This document shows, piece by piece, positions 32,247 to 41,371 of a DNA stretch of 64,000 bases. Within the stretch, counting starts at the first letter, position 1; each line of letters begins with the position of its first letter. Position numbers and translations under genes: made by a program. Below the pieces are notes generated by a model that worked only from the letters and a program-made list of their open reading frames with translations, searched no databases and was not told the origin of the DNA. Source of the DNA: Plut-88900 sp965116945 (lineage in GTDB: Bacteria > Chloroflexota > Dehalococcoidia > Plut-88900); NCBI GenBank assembly GCA_965116945.1, contig OZ220734.1, positions 1,054,001-1,118,000 of the forward strand. The letters run 5' to 3'.

Positions 32247-35200
32247 ATGCCCACCAAACCCTCCAAAGTCCTCGTAATAGGTTCCGGCCCCATCGTCATC
32301 GGCCAGGCCGCCGAGTTCGACTACGCAGGCACCCAGGCCTGCAAAGCCCTCCGGGAGGAGGGCGTGACTTCCGTCCTGGTCAACTCCAACCCCGCAACCA
32401 TCATGACCGACGAGGACATCGCAGATATCGTCTATATCGAACCCCTCACCGTAGAAGTCGTCTCCCGAATCATCGAACAGGAGCGCCCCGACGGCGTCCT
32501 CCCGACCCTCGGAGGGCAGACGGGCCTCAACCTGGCAGTGCAGCTCGCCGACTCCGGTGTCCTCGAAAAATTCGGCGTGCGTATGCTCGGGACCCCCCTC
32601 CATACCATCCGCAACGCCGAGGACCGTGAACTCTTCAAGCAGCTCCTTAAGAACATCGGCGAACCATCTCCCTCCAGCGCCACCGTCGAGACCGTGGAAG
32701 ACGCCCTCGCCGTGGAAGAGAAGCTAGGGCTTCCGCTGGTCATCAGACCCGCCTACACCCTCGGGGGCACGGGCGGCGGTATCGCACGTACCCGGGAAGA
32801 GCTGGCCACTGTCGCTGCAGGCGGCATCGCCGCCAGCCCCATCAACCAGGTGCTCATCGAACGTTATCTGGAGGGCTGGAAGGAGCTGGAGTACGAGGTG
32901 ATGCGGGATTCCGCCGACAATTGCATCACCATCTGCAACATGGAAAACATCGACCCCATGGGTGTTCATACCGGTGACAGCATAGTCGTCGCCCCGAGCC
33001 AGACCCTCTCTGATCAGGACTACCAGATGCTCCGCTCTTCCAGCATCAACATAATCCGCGCTCTTGGCATCGAGGGAGGTTGCAACGTCCAGTTCGCCCT
33101 TGCCCCTGGCCCCCTGGTCGCAGACGCCTTCGGCCAGACTAATGTGAATGGCCGGGAGTACTACGTGATAGAGGTCAACCCCCGCGTGAGTCGCAGCTCC
33201 GCTCTTGCCAGCAAGGCCACGGGCTACCCCATAGCCCGGGTCGCCGCAAAAATAGCGGTCGGCAAAACGCTGGACCAGATTGCCAATGCAGTGACCGGTA
33301 AGACCAAGGCCGCTTTTGAGCCCTCGCTCGACTACTGCGTAGTCAAGATCCCCCGCTGGCCCTTTGACAAGTTCGCCTCAGGAGACCGTAGGCTCGGCAC
33401 CCAGATGAAGGCCACGGGCGAGGTAATGGCCGTAGACCGCAGCTTCGAAGCTGCTCTGCAGAAGGCCGTTCGCTCCCTGGAAACCGACCAGCGTCGTCTC
33501 CTCTGGGAGGATCGGGCATGGTCCGGAGAGAATGGCAACGGCGCAATCCCGACCGACCCCAGTGACCAGCGCATCTGGGCCCTCATGGCCCATTTACGCC
33601 GTGGCCTCAGCCCCGATGACCTCTCCCGCCGCACGGGCATCGATCCCTGGTTCACCAACAAGCTCTACAACCTGGTGCACATGGAGCAAAGGCTTCTGCA
33701 AGAACCCCTTTCCCCCGCCCTGATGCGCTCAGCAAAGCGGCTCGGCTTCTCAGACGAATACATTGGCACCCTGGCCGACCGCCTCCCCGAGCAGGTGCGT
33801 TACCTACGCCGCCTCTGGGGCGTCCTGCCCGTATACAAGATGGTCGACACCTGCGCCGCCGAGTTCGCCGCGGAGACTCCTTATTTCTACAGCTCCTACG
33901 AACAAGAGAACGAGGCCGAGGCCGTCCCCGGGCGCAGGACCGTTGTGATTGGCTCGGGGCCCATACGCATTGGCCAGGGTATCGAGTTCGACTACTGTTC
34001 CGTCCACGCTTCCTGGGCTCTCAAGGAGCAGGGCGCCGGCTCTATCATGGTCAACTCCAACCCGGAGACCGTTTCTACCGACTTCGACACCAGTGACCGG
34101 CTCTACTTCGAACCCCTCGACGAAGAAGGGCTCCGGGACATACTGGAAAACGAGAACGGTGGTGAAGGCGAGGGTGGAGACTTTCCTGAAGTGGTGGTCC
34201 AGTTCGGTGGCCAGACTGCAATCAACCTCGCCGAGCCCCTGCACCGGGCCGGAGCCTCCATACTCGGCTCTTCTTCCGACACCATAGACACCGCGGAAGA
34301 CCGCCACCGCTTCGAGGACTTTCTCAATCGACTAGGCATCCCACAACCCCCAGGAGCAACCATCACATCGGTTGAGGCCGGACTCAGTGTGGCCCAGAGC
34401 ATAGGCTACCCGGTGCTGGTGCGCCCAAGCTACGTGCTCGGGGGCCGGGCCATGGAAATCGTCCACAACGCCACAGAGCTCATCCGCTACGTTGCCGCGG
34501 CCGTAGAAGCTGCACCCGACCGACCCATACTCGTCGACAAGTACCTGGAGGGAATGGAGGTGGAGGTGGATGCCATCTGCGATGGCGAACGGGTTCTAAT
34601 CCCTGGCATCATGGAGCATATAGAGAGAGCCGGTGTGCACAGCGGCGACTCGATGGCTGTATATCCCGCCCCCAGCCTCACCTCCGCCCAGAAGAAGGCC
34701 ATTGTTGATTACACGGTCAGCATCGGCCTGGGGCTCCAGGTTAAGGGTCTCATGAACATCCAGTACGTTGTTATGAAACCCTCCGAATCTGACGACGGCG
34801 AAGACCCGCTGGTCTACGTGCTGGAAGTAAACCCCCGGGCCAGCCGCACCGTCCCCTTCCTTTCGAAGATTACCGGCGTGCCCATGGTACAGGTCGCTAC
34901 CAGAATAATGATGGGCAAGACCCTCGAAGACCAGGGTTATGAAACCGGCCTGTGGCCCGCCAAGGACATAGTCGCCATAAAGGCCCCTGTCTTCTCCATG
35001 TCCAAGCTGATTGGGGTGGACACCTACCTCGGGCCCGAGATGAAATCCACCGGCGAGGTCATGGGTATCGACCACTCCCTCGGCCCTGCCCTCGCCAAGG
35101 CCATTATGGCCAGCGATCTCATGCTCCCACCCGAGGGCGCTGTCCTCCTCAGTATCGCCGACCGGGACAAGGCCGAGGCCCTGGACATCGTCCGGACCTT

Positions 35201-35540
35201 CCATTCCCTCTCCTACCGGCTCTACGCCACCCAGGGTACCGCCGACATGATCGAGGCCATTGGCCTGCCGGTGACCGCTGTTGCCAAGGCCGGACAGGGC
35301 ACACCGGACATTGTGGACATAATCCAGGACGGCACCGTGGACGTGGTTGTCAATACATTGACGGGCCACCGTACACCGCTCAGGGACGGGTTCCAGATTC
35401 GTCGGGCGGCGGCGGAAAGACGCATCCCCTGCTTCACATCCCTGGATACTGCCCGGGTGACCGTCGACACCCTGCTCAGAGGGCCGCTGAACGTCTCCGT
35501 CAAACCCTTGGGCGCCTACCTTGAATCGAGCCGCGCATGA
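32247..35540 (+). CDS. carB: Carbamoyl-phosphate synthase large subunit
   Basis: 1097 residues, near the usual 1070-1080. Two homologous ATP-grasp halves each open with VIGSGPIVIGQAAEFDYAG (residue 10) and VIGSGPIRIGQGIEFDYCS (about 570). The ANSNPAT and NSNPETVSTD loops, VRPAYTLGGTGGG and VRPSYVLGGRAM are the ATP sites. The C-terminal MGS-like domain (LDIVRTFHSLSYRLYATQGT, about 975 onward) would bind allosteric nucleotides. It makes carbamoyl phosphate for PyrB. Parts of the linker between halves are longer than in E. coli (DNGEGGEGGDFPE-like acidic-Gly stretch near 630). Confidence 0.97.
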   Translation: MPTKPSKVLVIGSGPIVIGQAAEFDYAGTQACKALREEGVTSVLVNSNPATIMTDEDIADIVYIEPLTVEVVSRIIEQERPDGVLPTLGGQTGLNLAVQLADSGVLEKFGVRMLGTPLHTIRNAEDRELFKQLLKNIGEPSPSSATVETVEDALAVEEKLGLPLVIRPAYTLGGTGGGIARTREELATVAAGGIAASPINQVLIERYLEGWKELEYEVMRDSADNCITICNMENIDPMGVHTGDSIVVAPSQTLSDQDYQMLRSSSINIIRALGIEGGCNVQFALAPGPLVADAFGQTNVNGREYYVIEVNPRVSRSSALASKATGYPIARVAAKIAVGKTLDQIANAVTGKTKAAFEPSLDYCVVKIPRWPFDKFASGDRRLGTQMKATGEVMAVDRSFEAALQKAVRSLETDQRRLLWEDRAWSGENGNGAIPTDPSDQRIWALMAHLRRGLSPDDLSRRTGIDPWFTNKLYNLVHMEQRLLQEPLSPALMRSAKRLGFSDEYIGTLADRLPEQVRYLRRLWGVLPVYKMVDTCAAEFAAETPYFYSSYEQENEAEAVPGRRTVVIGSGPIRIGQGIEFDYCSVHASWALKEQGAGSIMVNSNPETVSTDFDTSDRLYFEPLDEEGLRDILENENGGEGEGGDFPEVVVQFGGQTAINLAEPLHRAGASILGSSSDTIDTAEDRHRFEDFLNRLGIPQPPGATITSVEAGLSVAQSIGYPVLVRPSYVLGGRAMEIVHNATELIRYVAAAVEAAPDRPILVDKYLEGMEVEVDAICDGERVLIPGIMEHIERAGVHSGDSMAVYPAPSLTSAQKKAIVDYTVSIGLGLQVKGLMNIQYVVMKPSESDDGEDPLVYVLEVNPRASRTVPFLSKITGVPMVQVATRIMMGKTLEDQGYETGLWPAKDIVAIKAPVFSMSKLIGVDTYLGPEMKSTGEVMGIDHSLGPALAKAIMASDLMLPPEGAVLLSIADRDKAEALDIVRTFHSLSYRLYATQGTADMIEAIGLPVTAVAKAGQGTPDIVDIIQDGTVDVVVNTLTGHRTPLRDGFQIRRAAAERRIPCFTSLDTARVTVDTLLRGPLNVSVKPLGAYLESSRA

Positions 35541-35558
35541 CTACACCCCTTTATATCC

Positions 35559-35652
35559 GTCATTCCGGCCCCCGAGCCGGAATCCATCCCCTGAGGTGGG
35601 GCATTCCGCTCGCCCTGAGCGGAGTCGAAGGGTCTCAAGAGCGGAATGGGTG
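35559..35652 (+). repeat. Family C followed by family B, 10-bp perfect outer arms
   Basis: Family C at 35559-35590 has the uninterrupted GAGCCGGAATCC junction. Family B at 35602-35648 has arms CATTCCGCTC and GAGCGGAATG around CTGAGCGGAGTCGAAG. It lies between carB and pyrK and would interrupt a continuous operon message. Confidence 0.85.
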
Positions 35653-35696
35653 GGGTGTCCAGTTCCCCTAACGCCAAGTCACGTAAGAGACACCTG

Positions 35697-36515
35697 ATGC
35701 AAGACACCTTCGCCAAAGTCCTTGCCAACCACACCCTCGCCCCGGGAGTCCACTGCCTGTGGGTCGACTCCCCACCCGTCGCCGCCAGCCGAGTCCCTGG
35801 CGAATTCGTGATGGCCGAATGCGGAGAGACCACGGACCCGCATCTTCGCAGGGCCATTAGCATTCATCGTTACGGCCCGGACCTCCTTGCCGCCGACCCC
35901 AACGTCGCATCCGACTGGATCACCCCCGACTCTATTGCCCTCCTCTTCAACGCCGGCAGCCCCGCCCGGGACTGGCTCTCCAAGCGAATGGCGGGAGACG
36001 AAATCAAGATGCTGGGGCCGCTGGGACACGGCTACCACATCGAACCCACGTCGCAGCGTCTGGTAATGGGCGGCGGCGGCACTGGCCTGGCGCCCCTCAT
36101 CGCCCTCGCTGACCAGGCCATAGCCTCTGGTCGGGAAGTAACCATCGTCTCCGCCGCCCGCAAGGCATCCCTACTCTACCCCAGTGACTGGATCCCCGAC
36201 GGCGTAACCATCGTCGAAGTCACCGAGGACGGCTCCGCCGGCGAGACCGGACTGATCACCGAGGCCCTTCCCGCCGCAATGCAAGACGCCGATCAGGCAT
36301 TCTTCTGCGGCCCCGTCCCAATGTACAGGGCAATATGGGAGACCTGGCGAAACCACGGCATCACCGCCCCCACCCAAGTCCTACTGGAGGTGCGTATGGC
36401 CTGTGGTTTTGGCATCTGCTACGGCTGCGCCGTCGCCACCGACTCCGGCCGTAAAATGGTGTGCACCCAAGGCCCGATGTTCGACATCAACGAAGTGAAT
36501 TGGACGGAGCTTTGA
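35697..36515 (+). CDS. pyrK: Dihydroorotate dehydrogenase electron transfer subunit-like protein
   Basis: 272 residues. An FNR-like FAD domain is followed by an NAD-binding domain with LVMGGGGTGLAPLIALADQA. The C-terminal [2Fe-2S] site is RMACGFGICYGCAVAT, then KMVCTQGP (Cys-x4-Cys-x2-Cys...Cys), the PyrK pattern. In type IB dihydroorotate dehydrogenase PyrK passes electrons from PyrD to NAD. No pyrD is adjacent, so its partner must lie elsewhere or it serves another enzyme. ATG 35697 follows GTAAGAGACACCTG. Its stop overlaps the next gene (TTGA). Confidence 0.88.
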   Translation: MQDTFAKVLANHTLAPGVHCLWVDSPPVAASRVPGEFVMAECGETTDPHLRRAISIHRYGPDLLAADPNVASDWITPDSIALLFNAGSPARDWLSKRMAGDEIKMLGPLGHGYHIEPTSQRLVMGGGGTGLAPLIALADQAIASGREVTIVSAARKASLLYPSDWIPDGVTIVEVTEDGSAGETGLITEALPAAMQDADQAFFCGPVPMYRAIWETWRNHGITAPTQVLLEVRMACGFGICYGCAVATDSGRKMVCTQGPMFDINEVNWTEL

Positions 36516-37906
36516 CCCGATGCCCTCGCTCGGGCCACAGGCGCCTCTGGGTTGCCCTGTTCTTGGCCCTTGCTCTTGTAATTCTGGCCTGCGGTGGAAA
36601 TATCGAGACCCCGGAGGACACTCCCACCCCCCTCCCATCCCCGTCCCCAACACCTACCGCAACCCCTGAACCAACACCCATTCCTACTCCCACCGTTGAA
36701 CCGGAGGAAGCAGTGGACCTCATCGCCTTTGTCGGGCAGGACGACAACATCTACACCATCCGCCCGGACGGCACGGACCAGGAATTGGTCTCGATACCCA
36801 TGGCTGGGGAAACTGCGTCACTGGTCGGGGGAGCGTTCTTCGATAATCACACCATATACAACTGGCCCACCTGGTCTCCCGACGCTACCAAGCTCGCCTT
36901 TACTTCTTACTCAGCCAACGGTGATTTCCCCGGTGCCCTCTGGCTCGTCGACATCCCCGGCGGACTCCCCGATAAGGTCTTCCAGGATCCCGACGACACC
37001 ATAGGCCGTTTTGTGGCCCAGCGCAGCCCCCACTACGTCTACTGGTCTCCGCAAAGCGACAGGATTGCCTTCCTGGCCCCCACCCCCGAGTCCCTCGTCC
37101 TTTACATGATCGAGACCGCAGACCCCCACCACCCTGAGACCGTATCCTTCGGGGCGCCCTCATACATGGCCTGGTCGCCCGACGGACAGTATCTCCTGCA
37201 TCATCTCGTGGAGGACCTGGACCTCGTGGATACCCGTAACAACTTCGCCAGGGCTTCCCTTAATGCCAGCTCTTTCTCTTACAGGACCCCCGCCTGGAGC
37301 CCCGACAGCAGCCAAATCGCCTACGTCGATGATGTTCAGGGTGGTGACAAGCTCGTGATTGCAGACATTCAGGGCACCTCTGGAACGGCAATCAGTCGTG
37401 TCAACGTACTGTCCGTATTCACCTGGTCGCCCACTGCCAACGAGATAGCCTACACGGAACTGGGCACGGGCCGAAGTCTCGGCATTCCTACCTATGAAGG
37501 CCTGGCTGTTTTCGATGCCGAATCCGGAGAAAGCAGGCAGATCACCACCCGTGAAGTAATGGCATTCTTCTGGTCCCCCGACGGTTCTATGATCGCTTAT
37601 GTCGTTGTGGACCGTTCCAACTCCAAAATCTCCTGGTACGTCAATGACCGCTCCGGCCGCTCCGAGAAGAAGCTCACCGACTTCATCCCCTCCCACGAAC
37701 AGCTCTTCGTAATGTTCGCCTTCTTCGACCAGTACGCCTACTCCAACCAGCTCTGGTCCCCCGACAGCAACGCCCTGGTCTACTCGGGCCGGGACCCGGA
37801 CGCCAACGGCACCGGCGGCAGCACCATCCAGGTCATCTCAGTCGACGGGAACGATCCCCCTTTGGTCATAGCCCCCGGCAACCTCGCCTTCTGGTCGCCC
37901 CGTTAG
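36512..37906 (+). CDS. Lipoprotein with TolB/WD40-like beta-propeller
   Basis: 464 residues from TTG 36512, overlapping the pyrK stop. A basic N-terminus (TRCPRSGHRR), a hydrophobic stretch (LWVALFLALALVI) and the lipobox LACGG predict a lipid-anchored, exported protein. A Pro-Thr-rich linker (PTPLPSPSPTPTATPEPTP) follows. About six PD40-type blades contain WSPDATKLAFTSY, WSPQSDRIAFLA, WSPDGQYLL, WSPDSSQIAYVD, WSPDGSMIAYVV and WSPDSNALVYSG. A binding or scaffold role is likely; it has no obvious link to pyrimidines despite the overlap. Confidence 0.85.
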   Translation: MTRCPRSGHRRLWVALFLALALVILACGGNIETPEDTPTPLPSPSPTPTATPEPTPIPTPTVEPEEAVDLIAFVGQDDNIYTIRPDGTDQELVSIPMAGETASLVGGAFFDNHTIYNWPTWSPDATKLAFTSYSANGDFPGALWLVDIPGGLPDKVFQDPDDTIGRFVAQRSPHYVYWSPQSDRIAFLAPTPESLVLYMIETADPHHPETVSFGAPSYMAWSPDGQYLLHHLVEDLDLVDTRNNFARASLNASSFSYRTPAWSPDSSQIAYVDDVQGGDKLVIADIQGTSGTAISRVNVLSVFTWSPTANEIAYTELGTGRSLGIPTYEGLAVFDAESGESRQITTREVMAFFWSPDGSMIAYVVVDRSNSKISWYVNDRSGRSEKKLTDFIPSHEQLFVMFAFFDQYAYSNQLWSPDSNALVYSGRDPDANGTGGSTIQVISVDGNDPPLVIAPGNLAFWSPR

Positions 37907-38017
37907 CGTCTTCCCTCCTCGACCTGTGGTTTGGGAAGACCAGCGCCGGACGAATGCGTTCGGCGTTCGTGAAACCGGATGAAAGCCCTGACGCGGCGCC
38001 CGCCGGTGCGCCAACAG

Positions 38018-38063
38018 TTGACAATTGATTAAACAGAGCTAATATATACGCAACATATATATA
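38018..38063 (+). promoter_or_regulatory. Promoter and AT-rich dyad upstream of the PadR-arsM genes
   Basis: TTGACA (38018-38023), a 16-bp spacer, TAATAT (38040-38045). The -10 lies within ATATATACGCAACATATATAT (about 38042-38062), whose ends mirror each other, a plausible operator for the PadR regulator. This is the most AT-rich spot in the region. AGGA about 8 nt before the ATG serves as ribosome site. Confidence 0.6.
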
Positions 38064-38075
38064 GGAAGCCGATAT

Positions 38076-38468
38076 ATGCTTTCAAAGACACAGTCCCACC
38101 TGGAAACAGAAGAATACTGGGAGAACCTGATTAAGAAGAGTGTCTCCCGTTACTTTCTCCTAGGGATGCTGGCCGAGAGGCCGATGCACGGCTATGAACT
38201 GGCCGCAAACATCGAAACTTGCTGCGACGGTTGGAGCAAGCCGACCTCAGGCATGATTTATCCGACCATAAAGGAGATGACCGAGAGTGGTCACATCACT
38301 TGCCGAGAAGAGGTCATTGGTGGACGCCTAAGGAAGGTTTGTGAGCTTACAGACTCAGGTAGGAAGGCGTTCAGGACCGCTGCCGCAGTATGGAAGCGGG
38401 TCCTGCCATACTTGGAACAGTCTGTGAGTAGCGCTGGAGTCGAGGTGAGGCAGGATAGGGTTGATTAG
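38076..38468 (+). CDS. PadR-family transcriptional regulator with a cysteine pair
   Basis: 130 residues. The winged helix runs SRYFLLGMLAERPMHGYELA, then SGMIYPTIKEMTESGHITC and GRLRKVCELTDSGRKAF, the PadR signature (HGYE...IYP.L..L...G). Cysteines at 49 and 50 (ETCCDGW), 76 and 89 are unusual for PadR and could bind a soft metalloid. It is followed after 45 bp by arsM on the same strand, so arsenite sensing is a reasonable proposal. No ArsR is present. Confidence 0.82.
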   Translation: MLSKTQSHLETEEYWENLIKKSVSRYFLLGMLAERPMHGYELAANIETCCDGWSKPTSGMIYPTIKEMTESGHITCREEVIGGRLRKVCELTDSGRKAFRTAAAVWKRVLPYLEQSVSSAGVEVRQDRVD

Positions 38469-38513
38469 CTCCCGACTTTAGAGAATCAGATTCAAGCAGG
38501 AGGAACGAACAGG

Positions 38514-39269
38514 ATGGTCAACGTAGAAGAAGGCAAAATCAAAGAGATAGTCAGACAGCACTACGGGGACTTGGCCCGAGGCGCGACCAGCCAGCTACCC
38601 CAGACGGCTGACTGCTGTGGGGCAACCGCCTGCTGTGAGACAACCCTCTACAGCGCCGAAGAAGTAGAGACCCTCCCCACCGAGGCCGTCCAGGCCTCCG
38701 CCGGGTGTGGGAACCCGACCGCCCTCGCCTCCCTCAACGAAGGTGAAACGGTGGTTGACTTCGGCAGCGGTGGTGGCATCGACTGTTTCCTTGCCGCCCA
38801 GCAGGTAGGATCTGGCGGTCGGGTCATAGGCATAGACATGACCCCTGACATGATCGACCTCGCCAATAAGAACCGGGACAAGCTGGGGCTATCCAACGTC
38901 GAATTCCACCTCGCCGACATGGAAAACACGCCCCTGGAAGGCGAGACCACCGACGTAATCATATCCAACTGCGTCATCACCCTCGCCCCCAACAAGGACG
39001 CCGTCTTCCGGGAGGCTTACCGCATCCTCAAACCCGGTGGCCGCATGTACATATCCGACATGGTTCTCAGCGAAGCCCTTCCCCCCGACATCCAGTCCGA
39101 CATGTCCCAGTGGGTCGCCTGCGTCAGCGGCGCCGACCTGAAGGAGCAATATCTAGCCCGCCTGGCATCCGCCGGATTCACAGAAGTCAGGGTCATGAAA
39201 GATACCCAGTCCGCCGGCTACCCGCCCGCAATCCGGGACATGGACTTCATAGCCGTAAAGCCCCAATAG
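38514..39269 (+). CDS. arsM: Arsenite S-adenosylmethionine methyltransferase
   Basis: 251 residues. SAM motif VVDFGSGGGIDCFLAAQQVG, then VIGIDMTPDMIDLA. The three conserved As(III)-binding cysteines correspond to Cys65 (ASAGCGNP), Cys153 (SNCVITLAP) and Cys203 (VACVSG). The N-terminus also carries CC at 34-35 and 40-41. It methylates arsenite to mono- and dimethylated species for detoxification. AGGAGGAACGAACAGG precedes the ATG. Probably co-transcribed with the PadR gene. Confidence 0.94.
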   Translation: MVNVEEGKIKEIVRQHYGDLARGATSQLPQTADCCGATACCETTLYSAEEVETLPTEAVQASAGCGNPTALASLNEGETVVDFGSGGGIDCFLAAQQVGSGGRVIGIDMTPDMIDLANKNRDKLGLSNVEFHLADMENTPLEGETTDVIISNCVITLAPNKDAVFREAYRILKPGGRMYISDMVLSEALPPDIQSDMSQWVACVSGADLKEQYLARLASAGFTEVRVMKDTQSAGYPPAIRDMDFIAVKPQ

Positions 39270-39330
39270 GAGCCACTCCCGCTCAACATTTTCCGGCTGA
39301 GAAGCCAAATCACCGTTGCAGATGGCGTGG

Positions 39331-39383
39331 GGCACAATCCGCTCATCCTGAGCGGGGTCGAAGGGTCGAGCGGATTGTGGGAG
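39331..39383 (+). repeat. Family B hairpin with 12-bp perfect outer arms
   Basis: CACAATCCGCTC (39333-39344) pairs perfectly with GAGCGGATTGTG (39368-39379) around the CTGAGCGGGGTCGAAG core. The outer bases differ from those of other family B copies, yet pairing is kept. Confidence 0.88.
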
Positions 39384-39440
39384 GGGGTCCCTGCCCAAGC
39401 AGCTTATGCGAAGGCTTCCCAGTGGGGGAGAGGTAATAAC

Positions 39441-39746
39441 CTAGAACTCCTTCAACCCCGACTCCCTAACCGAAATCGTCCTCGGCTTGTTGGCCCGCGG
39501 ATTATCCAGGGCGACCTCATACAGGTACTCCCCCGGCGACGCCAGCATCGCCCCCGTGCTCGCCTCAGACCCCCGCCTCCCATACCTCCCCCGCACGGAA
39601 CGCACCCACCCCCTCTCCCCGACCAGCGTGGAGTCCACGGGGTAATACGTCACCTTCACCCGCGCCCCGGGGCTAAAGAGAGGTGGGTCTCCCTCATCCC
39701 CATGTTCCTGGCACCGTCGAGCCCTGAAGTTCTCTAGGAAAGTCAC
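39441..39746 (-). CDS. Hypothetical protein coupled to protoglobin
   Basis: 101 residues, overlapping the protoglobin stop by four bases (ATGA). The middle reads FSPGARVKVTYYPVDSTLVGERGWVRSV, and a later segment YLYEVALDN, suggesting a small beta-barrel of SH3/KOW character (a GxRVxV...G..G.V pattern). An early RRCQEHG has a Cys-His pair. I cannot name a family. Coupling suggests it works with the globin. Confidence 0.6.
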   Translation of the reverse strand: MTFLENFRARRCQEHGDEGDPPLFSPGARVKVTYYPVDSTLVGERGWVRSVRGRYGRRGSEASTGAMLASPGEYLYEVALDNPRANKPRTISVRESGLKEF

Positions 39747-40300
39747 TGGCTGTCGGGTGGCGGGCTGACCGAGTAGTAGCCCGTCAATAGCAGGTCCAGC
39801 TCCAGCATCAGGATCTTGTTCCAGGCTATCGCCGCTCGAGCCGCGTATTCCTTGTCCTCCAGGTCTTTCAGCAGGATCGAGCTGACTGCTGTCTGGGTGA
39901 AGCTCATCGTCCCCACCATGAACGGCCCCGGCACCCGACCCATCGGCTTCTGCATCCGGTGACTATGGGCAATCCCCATCGCCACCATGTGCCATGCAAA
40001 CGAGTAGTCCAGCTTGGCGTCGGCGGTGCGGGCCAGCCACCTCGCCAGTCCCTTCCGCCGGTTCTCAACACGCTCCTCGTCGATAGTTCCGTCGTCCTTG
40101 CGGAAGAAGTTGTAGGTTCCCGGCTGCTCCAGGAGATGATCGTATACAACCTTCGTTACCTCGTCGGCGTGAGCGATGACCGTCGGGCCCGTGGCCCGGA
40201 TGAGCTCCGCATCCTCCTCCGTGAAGCCGATGAACTCCGCCATCTGCAGTAGATGGACGTCCATCTTTCTTCCCGACTTCCGCGTCACGGGGGCTTCCAT
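39743..40300 (-). CDS. Protoglobin-like heme protein
   Basis: 185 residues of the protoglobin/globin-coupled-sensor globin family. EFIGFTEEDAELIRATGPTV is the pre-A/A helix region, VVYDHLLEQPGTYNFF lies before the heme pocket, and MVAMGIAHSHRMQKP contains the likely proximal His (family GxxH). No signalling domain follows, so it is a single-domain globin that binds O2, NO or CO. TATAGT (minus strand, 40312-40317) lies 12 bp before the ATG as a -10. It is divergent from the cyclase gene. Confidence 0.85.
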   Translation of the reverse strand: MEAPVTRKSGRKMDVHLLQMAEFIGFTEEDAELIRATGPTVIAHADEVTKVVYDHLLEQPGTYNFFRKDDGTIDEERVENRRKGLARWLARTADAKLDYSFAWHMVAMGIAHSHRMQKPMGRVPGPFMVGTMSFTQTAVSSILLKDLEDKEYAARAAIAWNKILMLELDLLLTGYYSVSPPPDSQ

Positions 40301-40340
40301 GCGGCCAGTGTACTATACGGCGCGGTCACCGACACCCAAC

Positions 40341-40368
40341 TTGACACCCTTGCCCCCGACCCTATGAT
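40341..40368 (+). promoter_or_regulatory. Promoter of the cyclase-family gene
   Basis: TTGACA (40341-40346), 16-bp spacer, TATGAT (40363-40368), 47 bp before ATG 40416, which has GGAG 8-9 nt upstream. Confidence 0.65.
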
Positions 40369-40415
40369 GAGGCAACCCCTGTTCGTCTTGTGAAGTCCGA
40401 GAATGGAGTGTAACC

Positions 40416-41342
40416 ATGACCCAGCTCAGCCTCCCCACCGAAGGTGAAGTTCTCTCCTACGCCGAGACCTGCTCCAACTGGGGCCGCTGGGGCCCCGAGG
40501 ACCAGCTCGGCACCGTAAACCTGGTTACGGAAGAGAAGAGGAAGCAGGCGGCGGCATTGGTCAGGGACGGCGTCTCCGTCTCCTGCGCCTGGACCATCAA
40601 GACTGACCTCCCCGGCGAGCATATGTCGAAAGTCCTCCACTACATGACTGCGACGGGGGAGGCCGGAGAGAACGCCACCTGGTCCGGGGATTTCATGGGA
40701 TTGGCCTACCACGGCAACTGCATCACCCACGTCGACGCCCTCTGCCACGTCTTCACCGGCGGCAAGATGTACAACGGCCATCCCGCCAACCTCGTGAACA
40801 GCGAAAACGGCGCAGAAGCCGAGTCCATAACCCTCCTCTCCCAGGGCGTCGTCACCCGGGGCGTCCTCCTCGACATCGCCCGCCTCCGCGGCGTCGACCG
40901 CATCGATACCCCCCTCTCCATCACCCCCGACATGCTCGAAGAAGCCGAGTCCGCTGAAGGTATACGCGTGGAATCCGGTGACGTCCTGCTCATCCGCACC
41001 GGCCACCTCGCCCGCTACTACGACGGCGACGTAACCGACACCTCGGACCCCAGGCCCGGCCCCCATGTGTCCTGCGTCCCCTGGTTCAAACAGCGGGACA
41101 TCGCCATACTCGGCGGCGACCAGAACAACGAGGTCTCCCCCAGCGGCTACCAGAACATCGGCGAGCCAAACCACCAGATCGGCATCCCGACTCTCGGCCT
41201 CTGGCTCATAGACAACATGAACCTCGAAGACCTCGCCCAAGCCTGCGCCCAAAGAAACCGCTGGGAGTTCATGCTGGTCATAGCCCCCCTCCGGTTCCGC
41301 GGCGCCACCGGTTCCCCCGCCAACCCGATTGCGGTGTTCTAA
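40416..41342 (+). CDS. Cyclase family protein (kynurenine formamidase-like metal hydrolase)
   Basis: 308 residues. The metal site GNCITHVDALCHVF matches the HGxxxTHxDxxxH signature of the cyclase/KynB-like family, with the first His in YHGN. WGRWGPEDQLGTVNLVT near the N-terminus and TLGLWLIDNMNLEDLA near the end are typical of the larger COG1878 subgroup. These enzymes hydrolyse cyclic imides, lactams or formyl amides. It begins a run of catabolic genes on the plus strand. Confidence 0.88.
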   Translation: MTQLSLPTEGEVLSYAETCSNWGRWGPEDQLGTVNLVTEEKRKQAAALVRDGVSVSCAWTIKTDLPGEHMSKVLHYMTATGEAGENATWSGDFMGLAYHGNCITHVDALCHVFTGGKMYNGHPANLVNSENGAEAESITLLSQGVVTRGVLLDIARLRGVDRIDTPLSITPDMLEEAESAEGIRVESGDVLLIRTGHLARYYDGDVTDTSDPRPGPHVSCVPWFKQRDIAILGGDQNNEVSPSGYQNIGEPNHQIGIPTLGLWLIDNMNLEDLAQACAQRNRWEFMLVIAPLRFRGATGSPANPIAVF

Positions 41343-41371
41343 TGTGCGGTGTGAAAGCAAATTAATTGCCG

